Shown: one piece after another, positions 8,520 to 17,302 of the stretch
Position numbering within the stretch: the stretch's first letter is position 1
How the letters are laid out: each line of letters begins with the position of its first letter
NCBI RefSeq assembly: GCF_023898865.1
Contig: NZ_JAGSOV010000057.1
Location: forward strand, 1-64,000
Length of the DNA: 64,000 bases
Direction of reading: 5' to 3'
DNA from: Pseudonocardia humida
Lineage (GTDB): Bacteria; Actinomycetota; Actinomycetes; Mycobacteriales; Pseudonocardiaceae
Program-made: the position numbers and the translations under genes
Notes under the pieces: model-generated
Databases searched by the model: none
Seen by the model: the letters and a program-made list of their open reading frames with translations, nothing else
Told to the model about the DNA's origin: nothing

Positions 8520-9725
8520 ATGAGGATCACCGACGCCCGGGTGATCGTCACCTGCCCCGGCCGCAACTTCGTCACCCTCAAGATCATCACCGACGAGGGG
8601 CTCACCGGGGTCGGCGACGCCACGCTCAACGGCCGCGAGCTGGCGGTCGCGGCCTACCTCAGCGAGCACGTGCTGCCCGCGCTCATCGGCCGCGACGCCA
8701 CCCGCATCGAGGACACCTGGCAGTACCTCTACAAGGGCGCCTACTGGCGGCGCGGCCCGGTGACCATGGCCGCGATCAGCGCGGTGGACACCGCGCTGTG
8801 GGACATCCTGGGCAAGCGGGCCGGGCTGCCCGTGCACCAGCTGCTCGGCGGGCGCAGCCGCGAAGGCGTCACCGTCTACGGGCACGCCAACGCCGCCGAC
8901 GTCGACGCCCTGCTCGTCGAGGTCGACCGGCTGCTGGGCGAGGGCTACCGGGCCGTGCGCGTGCAAAGCGGCATCCCCGGCCTGGAGAAGGTCTACGGCG
9001 TCAGCGACGGCGCCGGCTACGAGCCGGCCGACTCGGCCGTGCCCACCGAGACCGTCTGGTCGACCGAGGCCTACCTGGACCACCTGCCCGGCGTCGTCCG
9101 GCGGGTGCGCGAGGAGTTCGGGCCCGGCCCGAAGCTGCTGCACGACGTGCACCACCGGCTCACCCCGATCGAGGCCGCCCGGCTCGGCAAGAGCCTGGAG
9201 CCCTACGCGCTGACCTGGCTGGAGGACCCGGTCCCGGCCGAGCTGCAGGAGGGGTTCCGGCTCATCCGCCGGCACACGACCACACCGATCGCGGTCGGCG
9301 AGGTGTTCAACACCGTCTTCGACAGCGCCCAGCTCATCCGCGAGCAGCTCATCGACTACATCCGCTGCAGCGTGGTGCACGCGGGTGGGATCACCCACCT
9401 GCGGCGCATCTACGACCTCGCCGCCCTGCACCACGTGCGGACCGGCGCGCACGGCGCCACCGACATGTCCCCGGTGTGCATGGCCGCCTCGCTGCAGCTC
9501 GGCATCAGCGTGCCGAACTTCGGGCTGCAGGAGCACATGCCCCACACTGCGGAGACCGATGCCGTCTTCCCGCACGCCTACCACTACGCCGACGGCTACC
9601 TGCACCCCGGCGACGAGCCGGGCCTCGGCATCGACATCGACGAGGAGCTGGCCGCCCGCCACCCCTACCGGGCGGCGTCGCTGCCGGTGAACCGGCTGGC
9701 CGACGGCACGCTGCATTCCTGGTGA
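8520..9725 (+). CDS. manD: D-mannonate dehydratase, enolase superfamily (ManD/RspA)
   Basis: A 401-residue enolase-superfamily dehydratase that removes water from D-mannonate to give 2-keto-3-deoxygluconate. Three metal ligands stand at the ends of successive barrel strands: D209 (LLHDVHH), E235 (WLEDP) and E261 (VGEVFN). The N-terminal capping domain has [14 protein letters not shown] and the [15 protein letters not shown] segment typical of RspA/ManD. Family members differ in efficiency and some also accept D-gluconate, so substrate is inferred from the neighbours. It stands between the importer and altronate dehydratase and replaces the unrelated UxuA enzyme that many bacteria use. Confidence 0.87.
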   Translation: MRITDARVIVTCPGRNFVTLKIITDEGLTGVGDATLNGRELAVAAYLSEHVLPALIGRDATRIEDTWQYLYKGAYWRRGPVTMAAISAVDTALWDILGKRAGLPVHQLLGGRSREGVTVYGHANAADVDALLVEVDRLLGEGYRAVRVQSGIPGLEKVYGVSDGAGYEPADSAVPTETVWSTEAYLDHLPGVVRRVREEFGPGPKLLHDVHHRLTPIEAARLGKSLEPYALTWLEDPVPAELQEGFRLIRRHTTTPIAVGEVFNTVFDSAQLIREQLIDYIRCSVVHAGGITHLRRIYDLAALHHVRTGAHGATDMSPVCMAASLQLGISVPNFGLQEHMPHTAETDAVFPHAYHYADGYLHPGDEPGLGIDIDEELAARHPYRAASLPVNRLADGTLHSW

Positions 9726-9738
9726 GAGGAGCCCGGCG

Positions 9739-11226
9739 ATGACCACCCCGACGACGAGCACGACCGATCTGCTCACGCTGCACCCCGACGACGACGTTGC
9801 GGTCGTGCTGACCGACGGCCGCGCCGGGGTCCCGGCCGGGCACAAGGTGGCCCGCCGCGCCCTTCCCGCCGGGACGCTCGTGCACAAGTACGGTCAGGTG
9901 ATCGGGGTGAGCACGGCACCGATCCGGGAGGGCGAGCACGTCCACACGCACAACCTGGCGATGCCGGGGGAGCGGTTGCGCGCCGCGGCGCCGGCCGGCG
10001 CCCCCGACGTCCGGGCCGCCGACGCGCAGGCGCGCACGTTCCGGGGCTACCTCCGCGCCGACGGGCGCGTCGGCACCCGCAACTTCATCGGCGTGCTGAC
10101 CTCGGTCAACTGCTCGGCGACGGTGGCCCGCCAGATCGCGCGGCGCTTCGAGTTCGAGCCGCTGCCCGGCGTCGACGGCGTCGTGGCCCTCACCCACGGC
10201 AGCGGCTGCGGCATGGCCGACCGGGGCCCGGGCTGGGAGGTGCTGCGCCGCACCCTGGCCGGCTACGCGCGCCACCCCAACATCGGCGGGATCGTCGTGG
10301 TCGGGCTGGGCTGCGAGGTCAACGACCTGTCGAGCCTGGTGGCCGGGCTCGGGGTGGGCGAGCACGTGCCGGTCGAGTCGTACTCGATCCAGGACGTCGG
10401 GGGCACCGCGGCCGCGGTCGCCCAGGGCGACCGCCTGGTCCGGTCGATCGCCGAGCGACTGGCCCGCGACACCCGCACCGAGGTCGGGATGGAGAACCTG
10501 GTGCTGGGCCTGCAGTGCGGCGGCTCCGACGGCTGGTCGGGGCTGACCGCCAACCCGGCCCTCGGCGTCGCCTCCGACCTGGTGGTGGCGGCGGGTGGCA
10601 CGTCGATGCTGGGGGAGACCCCGGAGATCTACGGCGCCGAGCACCTGCTGGCCGCGCGTGCCGTCGACGAGGCGGTGGCCGCCGCGCTGCTCGACCGGAT
10701 CACCTGGTGGGAGCGCTACACCGCCGACCAGGGGACCACGCTGGACGGCAACCCGTCGCCGGGCAACAAGGCGGGCGGCATCACCACGATCCTGGAGAAG
10801 TCGCTGGGGGCGGTGGCCAAGGCCGGGCGCAGCCCGCTGGTCGAGGTCGTCGACTACGCCGCCACGCCCACCCGCGCCGGGATGGTCTTCATGGACACCC
10901 CCGGCTACGACCCCGTCTCGGCCACCGGCATGGTCGCCGGCGGCGCCACCCTGATCGCGTTCACCACCGGGCGCGGCTCGGTGTTCGGCAGCCGCCCGGT
11001 GCCCACCGTGAAGCTGGCCAGCAACTCGGCGATGGCCGCCCGGATGGCCGAGGACATCGACCTCGACTGCGGGCCGGTGGCCACCGGCGGCGTCGCCCTT
11101 CCCGAGATGGGCGAGCGCGTGCTGGACGTGCTGCTGGAGGTCGCCTCCGGAAAGCCCAGCGCCAGCGAGGAGCTCGGGCTGGGCGGCGAGGAGATGGTGC
11201 CCTGGCAGCTCGGTGCGGTCCTGTGA
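9739..11226 (+). CDS. uxaA: Altronate dehydratase
   Basis: A 495-residue UxaA-family enzyme that dehydrates D-altronate to 2-keto-3-deoxygluconate in galacturonate breakdown. The N-terminal SAF-like domain (VLTDGRAGVPAGHKVARRAL) is followed by the large domain with GYLRADGRVGTRNFIGVL, THGSGCGMAD and GLQCGGSDGWSGLTANPALG. Their conserved Cys and His residues bind the iron cofactor in this family. Length matches full-length UxaA. A good ribosome binding site (GAGAGGAG) precedes the ATG, and the 3' end overlaps the next gene by 4 bases. With uxaC, it means both glucuronate and galacturonate can probably be processed. Confidence 0.92.
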   Translation: MTTPTTSTTDLLTLHPDDDVAVVLTDGRAGVPAGHKVARRALPAGTLVHKYGQVIGVSTAPIREGEHVHTHNLAMPGERLRAAAPAGAPDVRAADAQARTFRGYLRADGRVGTRNFIGVLTSVNCSATVARQIARRFEFEPLPGVDGVVALTHGSGCGMADRGPGWEVLRRTLAGYARHPNIGGIVVVGLGCEVNDLSSLVAGLGVGEHVPVESYSIQDVGGTAAAVAQGDRLVRSIAERLARDTRTEVGMENLVLGLQCGGSDGWSGLTANPALGVASDLVVAAGGTSMLGETPEIYGAEHLLAARAVDEAVAAALLDRITWWERYTADQGTTLDGNPSPGNKAGGITTILEKSLGAVAKAGRSPLVEVVDYAATPTRAGMVFMDTPGYDPVSATGMVAGGATLIAFTTGRGSVFGSRPVPTVKLASNSAMAARMAEDIDLDCGPVATGGVALPEMGERVLDVLLEVASGKPSASEELGLGGEEMVPWQLGAVL

Positions 11227-12707
11227 GCGCGGCCGGGACCGGTACCGACCTCCCGCGGCTCTCCGCGGCGACCCTCGACCGGCTGCGCCAGGGCGTGGCC
11301 CGGATCCGGCGCCACCCGGATGCCCGCATCGGGGTCGTGCACCTGGGGATCGGCGCGTTCCACCGCGCCCACCAGGCCGTCTTCACCGAGGAGGCGATGG
11401 CCGCCGACGGCGACGGGGGCTGGGCGATCCTCGGGGTGACCCAGCGCTCGCGGGCCGTCGTGGAGCGGATGCGCCCGCAGGACGGCTACTACGGCGTGCT
11501 GGAGCTGGACGAGGGCGCCGCGTCGGCCCGGGTCGTCGGCGCGGTCGCGGACGTGGTGTCGGCGCTCGACGAGCCCGACCGGGTGCTCACGGCCATCGCC
11601 GACCCCGCGGTCGGGGTGGTCGGCCTGACCGTCACCGAGAAGGGGTACCGCCGCGGCGGCGACGGCCGCCTCGACCTGCGCGACCCGGCGGTCCGCGCCG
11701 ACCTGGAGCGCCCGGACGCGCCGTCGACGGCGGTCGGGCAGCTGGTGCGCGGCCTGCAGCGGCGGGCCCGGGAGGGCACCCCGCTGACCGTCGTCTCCTG
11801 CGACAACCTCGTCGGCAACGGCGCGGTGCTCGCCGGGCTGGTCGCCGACTTCTGCGCCGCGCTGCCGCTCGCGGAGGGCGAGCCGCTGGGCGACTGGGTG
11901 CGGACCGCGGTGCGCTTCCCGGGCACGATGGTCGACCGGATCGTGCCCGCGACGACCGACGAGGACCGGGAGCGCGCCGCCGAGCTGCTCGGTGTTCGCG
12001 ACGAGGCGCTGGTCGTGGCCGAGCCGTTCCGCCAGTGGGTCATCGAGGACGCGTTCGCCGGGCCGGTCCCGGCCTGGCACCGCGCCGGCGCCACGCTGAC
12101 CACGGACGTCGCCCCCTACGAGGCGGTCAAGCTGCGCCTGCTCAACGCCACCCACTCGCTGCTGGCCTACACCGGCGCCCTGGCCGGGTACGCGACGATC
12201 GCCGAGGCCGTGCGCGACGAGCGGCTCGCCGCCGCGGCGGCGGCGCTCATGGACGAGGACGCCCTGCCGACCCTCGTCGCGCCCGAGGGCGTCGACCTGG
12301 CCGACTACCGGCGCTCGGTGCTGCACCGCTTCGCCAACCCCGCCCTGCGCCACCGCACCACCCAGGTCGCCATGGACGGCTCGGCCAAGCTGCCGGTCCG
12401 GCTGCTGCCCACGGTGCGCGAGCGGCTGCGCGCCGGGGCCGAGCCGCGCTGGGCGGCCCTCGCGGTGGCGGCGTGGATGGCCTACGTGGCCCGGGGTCGC
12501 GACGTCGCCGGGCGAGCCCTCCCGCTGGACGACCCGCTGGCCGACCGGCTGCGCGCGTCGGCGGCCGGGCCGCGCCGCGGGCTCGCCGAGCGGCTGCTCG
12601 CGGTGCCCGAGGTGTTCGACGACGAGCTGCGGGACTCGGCGGTGCTGCGCGCCCTGCTCGACGAGCACCTCCACGAGTTGCTGGACGCTGTGGTCCCCGG
12701 ACCCTGA
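11223..12707 (+). CDS. Mannitol dehydrogenase family: fructuronate/tagaturonate reductase
   Basis: A 494-residue long-chain polyol dehydrogenase. GVVHLGIGAFHRAHQAVFTE is the family's Rossmann-type N-terminal signature. TVVSCDNLVGNG and EAVKLRLLNATHS supply active-site residues, including the catalytic Lys of KLRLLN. It should reduce D-fructuronate to D-mannonate (UxuB) and/or D-tagaturonate to D-altronate (UxaB) with NAD(P)H. Since this is the only such gene here and both dehydratases are present, it may serve both branches. The GTG start overlaps the uxaA stop. It is the last gene of the operon, followed by a long hairpin. No 2-keto-3-deoxygluconate kinase or aldolase gene is in the window. 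Confidence 0.85.
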   Translation: MSAAGTGTDLPRLSAATLDRLRQGVARIRRHPDARIGVVHLGIGAFHRAHQAVFTEEAMAADGDGGWAILGVTQRSRAVVERMRPQDGYYGVLELDEGAASARVVGAVADVVSALDEPDRVLTAIADPAVGVVGLTVTEKGYRRGGDGRLDLRDPAVRADLERPDAPSTAVGQLVRGLQRRAREGTPLTVVSCDNLVGNGAVLAGLVADFCAALPLAEGEPLGDWVRTAVRFPGTMVDRIVPATTDEDRERAAELLGVRDEALVVAEPFRQWVIEDAFAGPVPAWHRAGATLTTDVAPYEAVKLRLLNATHSLLAYTGALAGYATIAEAVRDERLAAAAAALMDEDALPTLVAPEGVDLADYRRSVLHRFANPALRHRTTQVAMDGSAKLPVRLLPTVRERLRAGAEPRWAALAVAAWMAYVARGRDVAGRALPLDDPLADRLRASAAGPRRGLAERLLAVPEVFDDELRDSAVLRALLDEHLHELLDAVVPGP

Positions 12708-12740
12708 CCTCGGTGGTGGCCTCCGGCGCACCGCACAGCC

Positions 12741-12788
12741 CGAGGGTGCTCCTCACAGCCCGCCGGCGCGCTGTGAGGACCACCCTCG
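12741..12788. terminator. Long hairpin between convergent genes
   Basis: The arms 12741-12759 (CGAGGGTGCTCCTCACAGC) and 12770-12788 are complementary over 19 positions with one mismatch, enclosing a 10-base GC-rich loop. It lies between the convergent reductase and ROK genes and could end both transcripts. No T-run follows, as is usual in this group. A related hairpin with the same TCCTC(A/G)CAG core occurs at 34579-34647. Confidence 0.6.
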
Positions 12789-12852
12789 TGCGGTGAGGAC
12801 GCACTTGGCTCTGCGACGCCGCGCAGGAGCCGCCGGAGGCCCCTCAGCACCT

Positions 12853-14007
12853 TCACGCGGGTGCGTCGAACACGGCGTCGCGCGCGGTCGCGACGGCGAC
12901 GTGGATCGCGCCGGTCAGCACGGCCTCCCCGGCGACCTCGGTGGTGCGCACGGCGGGGTGCACCGGGGCGATCTTCGGGACGGCCCGCTGGATGCGCCCG
13001 GCCAGCGCCGCGCCGCCCGCCCGGCCGACGTCGCCGGCCAGCACCACCAGGCTCGGGTCGAGCACGACGCAGACGGCGGCGACCCCGACGGCGAGGCGGT
13101 CGCCGAGCTCGTCGAGCAGGGGGTGGTCGGCGGTGGCCGCCGCGGCGGCCACCGCGGCCGCCGGGTCGCTGTCGTCGAGGCCGTGCCGGGCGGCGAGCGC
13201 GCACACGGCGTGCCCGCCGACCAGCGACTGGAACGCCGCCGCGCGCGGGTCGCTGACCACCGTCGGCAGCGCCGTGCCCGGCACCGGCAGGTAGCCGACC
13301 TCGCCGGCGCCGCCGCTGGCGCCGCGGTGCAGCCGCCCGCCCAGCACGATCCCGATGCCCAGCCCGCGGCTGACCCACAGCAGCACGAAGTCGTCGGCGC
13401 CCGCGGCGCCGCCGTGCGCCTGCTCGGCCAGCGCGGCCAGGTTGACGTCGTTCTCGACGCCGACCCGGCAGCGCAGCCGCCTGCGCAGCGCTTCGGGCAG
13501 CTCGGGGCTCCACGCCGGGACGTCGACGGCGAGGTCGACGGAGTCGGTCTCCGGGTCGACGACGCCGGGGGTGCCGATCACGACGGCCTGCAACCCGTCC
13601 TCGGGCACGCCGGCCTCGGCGGTGGCCGCGGACAGCGCCTTGTGCAGGCCGTCGACCAGGTCGTCGGACCCGCCCGGGACCGCGCCCCGCCCGCGCACGG
13701 CGCCGGTGATGTCGGCGACCGCGACGGTGATGCCGTCCGGGCCGACGTCGACGCCCGCCGCGTAGCCGACGGTGGGGACCACGCAGTAGAGGGCGGCGTT
13801 GGGTCCGCGGCTGCCGGTCTGCGCGCCGACCACCTCGACCAGCCCGCGCGCCTCCAGCCTGCCGAGCAGCTGGGAGACCGTCACCTTCGACAGCCCGGTG
13901 CGCCCGCCCAGGTCGGTGCGGGTCAGCGGCCCCTCGGAGATCAGCAGGTCCAGCACGGCGCGGTCGTTCATGGCCCGCAGCAGGCTGGGTGTGCCCGGTC
14001 GTGACAC
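12853..14007 (-). CDS. ROK-family transcriptional repressor
   Basis: A 384-residue ROK regulator. The N-terminal winged helix-turn-helix (AVLDLLISEGPLTRTDLGGR, then TGLSKVTVSQLLGRLEARGL) binds DNA. The ROK sugar-kinase-like domain begins at AAGVDVGPDGITVAVADI, with a conserved GTPGVVD. The GTG start has AGGAG upstream. It is divergent from an ABC importer plus a beta-N-acetylhexosaminidase, so the effector is probably an amino sugar or chito-oligosaccharide product. The sugar-binding part lacks the usual cysteine-rich zinc motif of ROK kinases and NagC as far as I can see. A perfect palindrome in the shared upstream region is the likely operator. Confidence 0.88.
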   Translation of the reverse strand: MSRPGTPSLLRAMNDRAVLDLLISEGPLTRTDLGGRTGLSKVTVSQLLGRLEARGLVEVVGAQTGSRGPNAALYCVVPTVGYAAGVDVGPDGITVAVADITGAVRGRGAVPGGSDDLVDGLHKALSAATAEAGVPEDGLQAVVIGTPGVVDPETDSVDLAVDVPAWSPELPEALRRRLRCRVGVENDVNLAALAEQAHGGAAGADDFVLLWVSRGLGIGIVLGGRLHRGASGGAGEVGYLPVPGTALPTVVSDPRAAAFQSLVGGHAVCALAARHGLDDSDPAAAVAAAAATADHPLLDELGDRLAVGVAAVCVVLDPSLVVLAGDVGRAGGAALAGRIQRAVPKIAPVHPAVRTTEVAGEAVLTGAIHVAVATARDAVFDAPA

Positions 14008-14098
14008 TCGGTGGCTCCTCGTGGCTGGCCGGCGCGCTCCGGCTGCTGATCGTCCCGGTGTGGAGAGTATGCGCCGATCATGGCTGGTGTCTTGCTGT

Positions 14099-14113
14099 TA
14101 GGAAACTTTCCTA
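14099..14113 (+). promoter_or_regulatory. Perfect 15-bp palindrome, probable ROK operator
   Basis: TAGGAAACTTTCCTA is a perfect inverted repeat with a single central base. It lies in a locally AT-rich patch in the 189-base region between the divergent ROK gene and the binding-protein gene. The sequence resembles the AT-rich palindromes bound by other ROK repressors (established for NagC/Mlc/XylR-type proteins). TATTAG at 14112-14117 could be a -10 element overlapped by it. Confidence 0.6.
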
Positions 14114-14196
14114 TTAGTTTGCCACCAACTCGCCCACGATCGGGTGGACGGGACAGACATCCTCCGCAGCAGTACCCCCTGGCGAACGGGAGGGCC

Positions 14197-15474
14197 ATGC
14201 ACATCCGGCACCTGGTGACCGCGCTGTCCGCAGCCACCGTCGTGATCATCGCGGGATGCGGCGCACCCGCATCCGAGACACCCGAAGCGGCCGCTCCGTC
14301 GACGCTCACGGTCTGGTACATGACCGGATCGCTGCCCGACGACGTCGCCGCACAGCTCAAGAAGGACTTCGAGGGCACCCATCCCGGGGTGACCGTCGAG
14401 TACCAGGTCCAGCAGTGGGACGGCATCGGCGAGAAGCTGACCACCGCGCTGGCCGGCGACCAGCCGCCGGACGTGCTGGAGATCGGCAACACCCAGGTCG
14501 CGCAGTACGCCGCGGCCGGCGGGCTGGCCGACCTCAGCGACGCCGTCGGGACCTTCGACAACAGCGACTCGTGGCTGCCGGGCCTGGCCGAGCCGGGCAA
14601 GTGGGAGGGCAAGACCTACGGCGTGCCGTTCTACGCGGGCACCCGCACGGTCATCTACCGCACCGACATGTTCGAGCAGGCCGGGGTGGCGGTGCCGACC
14701 ACGTGGGACGAGATGCTCGCGCTCGGCGAGCCGCTGCGCGCCACCTTCGGGGCGAGCAACCCCCAGTTCATGCCGCTCTACCTGCCCGGCCAGCAGTGGT
14801 ACACGCTGGCCAGCCTGATCTGGGACGAGGGCGGCGACCTGGCCGTGCCGGCCGGTGACGGCTGGAAGGGCGCGCTGTCGACCCCGCAGGGCCAGGCCGG
14901 CATCGCCCGCTACCAGCAGCTGTACTCGGCGCTGTCGACGGCGCCCGCCGACACCGACGAGGCCACGCCGCAGCAGTACGAGATCCTGTCCCAGGACGGT
15001 GCGGCGATGATGATCGGGCTGCCCTGGGAGCTGGCCAGCGCGGTCGAGGCCGCGCCGGAGCTGGACGGCAAGCTCGCCGTGTTCGCGCTGCCCAGCAAGA
15101 CCGCGGGCAAGCCCGCCCCGCCGTTCGTCGGCGGCTCGGACCTGTCGGTCCCGCTCGGCAGCGACGCCCCCGACCTGGCGCGGGAGTTCATCGGCATGGT
15201 CGCGGGCACCGACACGCAGACCAAGCTGGCCGAGGCGGGGGCGATCCCGAACTCCAGCGCGCTCGCGGGCGCCGCGGCGGACAACGAGGTGCTGCAGACC
15301 GGCATCGAGGCGGCCGCCGTCGGACGGGCCACGCCGGTCGACCCGACGTGGGCCTCGGTGGAGACCGCGCCCAACCCGCTGAAGGACATGCTGACCCAGG
15401 TCCTGCAGGGCGTCCCGGTCCAGCAGGCGGCCACGGCCGCCGACGAGCTCATCACCGAGCGGATGAGTTCCTGA
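14197..15474 (+). CDS. ABC sugar transporter substrate-binding lipoprotein
   Basis: A 425-residue family 1 extracellular solute-binding protein. The signal peptide ends IIAGC with the lipid-carrying Cys at residue 21. The mature part begins with STLTVWYMTGSLPDDVAAQL, typical of CUT1 sugar-binding proteins, and contains PPDVLEIGNTQVAQY and a GVPFYAGTRTVIYRTD strand. The start at 14197 has GGGAGGG upstream; a longer frame from 14080 would run through the operator and lacks a signal peptide at its start. It leads a four-gene operon with two permeases and a GH3 hydrolase. Substrate is inferred to be an amino-sugar oligosaccharide. No ATPase gene is present, so a shared MsiK-like ATPase is probably used. 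Confidence 0.88.
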   Translation: MHIRHLVTALSAATVVIIAGCGAPASETPEAAAPSTLTVWYMTGSLPDDVAAQLKKDFEGTHPGVTVEYQVQQWDGIGEKLTTALAGDQPPDVLEIGNTQVAQYAAAGGLADLSDAVGTFDNSDSWLPGLAEPGKWEGKTYGVPFYAGTRTVIYRTDMFEQAGVAVPTTWDEMLALGEPLRATFGASNPQFMPLYLPGQQWYTLASLIWDEGGDLAVPAGDGWKGALSTPQGQAGIARYQQLYSALSTAPADTDEATPQQYEILSQDGAAMMIGLPWELASAVEAAPELDGKLAVFALPSKTAGKPAPPFVGGSDLSVPLGSDAPDLAREFIGMVAGTDTQTKLAEAGAIPNSSALAGAAADNEVLQTGIEAAAVGRATPVDPTWASVETAPNPLKDMLTQVLQGVPVQQAATAADELITERMSS

Positions 15475-15476
15475 CC

Positions 15477-16475
15477 GTGCGGCCCGTGACGACCACGTCG
15501 CAGGCGGCGCCGGTGCCGGCCCCCGTGACGACCCCGCCCGGTCGGGGTCCCGCGGGGCCGGTCCCGGCGCCGCCGGGCGGCGGTCGCCGCCGCGGCGGCT
15601 GGCTGCCCTACGCGCTCGTCGCGCCCAGCGTGCTGGCGCTGCTCGTGCTGCTGGGCTGGCCGGTGGTCCGCGACGTCGCCATCTCCTTCCAGCGCCTCGG
15701 CCTGGCCGAGCTGGTCCAACGCCGCACGGTGTGGATCGGTCTGGAGAACTACCGCGAGGTGCTCACCGACCCGTTCTTCTGGACCGTGGTCGTGCGCACC
15801 GTCCTGTTCACGGTGGTCAACGTCGCGCTGACGATGGCCCTCGGGCTCGCGGTGGCGCTGCTGCTGGCGGCGGTCTCGCGCGGCGTGCAGATCGGGCTGT
15901 CGGTGGCGCTGGTGCTCGCCTGGGCGGTGCCGCCGATCTCCGCGACGGTGATCTTCCAGTGGCTGTTCGACACCCAGTTCGGGATCGTCAACCAGGTCCT
16001 GACCGGGCTGGGCCTGGACTTCGCCGACCACTCGTGGTTCGCCACCGGGGTCTCCACCTTCGGCGTCATCACCGCGCTGGTCGTCTGGCAGGCGATCCCG
16101 CTGGTGGCGCTGAGCCTGTTCGCCTCGATGACCTCGGTGAGCACCGAGCTCTACGAGGCCGCGGCCATGGACGGCGCCGGCCCGTGGCGCCGGTTCACCG
16201 CGGTGACCTGGCCCGCGGTCCGGCCGATGGCGCTGGTGCTGACCTTCCTGTCGGTGATCTGGGACTTCAAGGTCTTCACCCAGGTCTACGGCATCCGCCA
16301 GGGCGGCCCCAACCGGGAGACGGTCACCATGGCGCTCTACGCCTACCAGAAGGGCATCGGCAGCCGCGAGTTCGGCACCGCCGCGGCCATCTCGGTGATC
16401 ATGATGCTGATGCTGACCGCCGGGCTGGCCTGGTACGCGCGGATGATGGTGCGCAGCGCCGAGGAGGAGCAGTGA
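15477..16475 (+). CDS. ABC sugar transporter permease, MalF type
   Basis: A 332-residue permease of the CUT1 type. After a Pro/Gly-rich cytoplasmic N-terminus come six predicted helices starting at LPYALVAPSVLALLVLLGWPV. The EAA loop reads LYEAAAMDGAGPWRRFTAVTWP, the ATPase-contact site. The GTG at 15477, two bases after the upstream stop, is the most economical start, though a second GTG lies at 15486. It overlaps the next permease by 4 bases. It works with the lipoprotein upstream and the MalG-type permease downstream. Confidence 0.88.
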   Translation: MRPVTTTSQAAPVPAPVTTPPGRGPAGPVPAPPGGGRRRGGWLPYALVAPSVLALLVLLGWPVVRDVAISFQRLGLAELVQRRTVWIGLENYREVLTDPFFWTVVVRTVLFTVVNVALTMALGLAVALLLAAVSRGVQIGLSVALVLAWAVPPISATVIFQWLFDTQFGIVNQVLTGLGLDFADHSWFATGVSTFGVITALVVWQAIPLVALSLFASMTSVSTELYEAAAMDGAGPWRRFTAVTWPAVRPMALVLTFLSVIWDFKVFTQVYGIRQGGPNRETVTMALYAYQKGIGSREFGTAAAISVIMMLMLTAGLAWYARMMVRSAEEEQ

Positions 16476-17302
16476 TCCGCAGGCGCGGCGGCCGCACCGC
16501 GATGAACCTCGTCGGGATCGCCGTGGCGCTGGTCATGGCCTTCCCCGTCTACTGGATGGCCTCCACGGCGCTCAAGCCCAGCGGCGACATCCTGTCCACG
16601 ACCCCGCACGTGCTGCCGTTCCCGCTGACCCTCGAGCACTTCCACACCGCGGTGACCAGGCCGTTCTTCCTGGACTACCTGCGCAACAGCCTGGTCGTTG
16701 TGCTGGCCGCGGTGGCCCTGTCCATCCTGACCGCGGCACCGGCCGCGCTGGCCGTCGCGCGCATGCGCTGGCGGGGGAGGCGGGCCTACCTGCTGCTGAT
16801 CATCCTGGCCCAGACCGCGCCGCTGGAGGCGCTGCTGATCCCGGCCTTCCTGGTGCTGCGCGACGCCGGGCTGCTCAACCGGCTGCCCGCGCTGGTGCTC
16901 ACCTACTTCATGGTCACCCTGCCGTTCACGATCTGGACCCTGCGCGGGTTCGTGGCGGCGATCCCCGTCGAGCTGGAGGAAGCCGCGATGACCGACGGCT
17001 GCACCCGGCTGGGCGCCTACCGGCGGGTCGTGTTCCCGCTGCTGGCCCCCGGTCTGGTCGCGACGAGCGTGTTCGCGTTCATCACCGCGTGGAACGAGTT
17101 CATGTTCGCCCTGGTGATCATGCAGGAGCAGGACAAGCTGACCCTGCCGGTGTGGCTGGCCACCTTCCGCACCGCGTTCGGCACCGACTGGGGCGGCACG
17201 ATGGCCGCCTCGACGCTGTTCACGCTCCCGGTGCTGGTGTTCTTCCTGATCGTGCAGCGCAGGCTGGTGGCGGGGCTCTCGGCCGGGGCGGTCAAGGGAT
17301 GA
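16472..17302 (+). CDS. ABC sugar transporter permease, MalG type
   Basis: A 276-residue CUT1 permease. Six hydrophobic helices begin at LVGIAVALVMAFPVYWMAST. The EAA loop reads LEEAAMTDGCTRLGAYRRVV with the normal glycine. The GTG start overlaps the preceding TGA and has GAGGAGG upstream within the previous gene. The stop overlaps the GH3 gene by 4 bases, so all four genes are probably one transcript. No ATP-binding subunit is encoded nearby, which is common for actinobacterial oligosaccharide importers. Confidence 0.9.
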   Translation: MIRRRGGRTAMNLVGIAVALVMAFPVYWMASTALKPSGDILSTTPHVLPFPLTLEHFHTAVTRPFFLDYLRNSLVVVLAAVALSILTAAPAALAVARMRWRGRRAYLLLIILAQTAPLEALLIPAFLVLRDAGLLNRLPALVLTYFMVTLPFTIWTLRGFVAAIPVELEEAAMTDGCTRLGAYRRVVFPLLAPGLVATSVFAFITAWNEFMFALVIMQEQDKLTLPVWLATFRTAFGTDWGGTMAASTLFTLPVLVFFLIVQRRLVAGLSAGAVKG

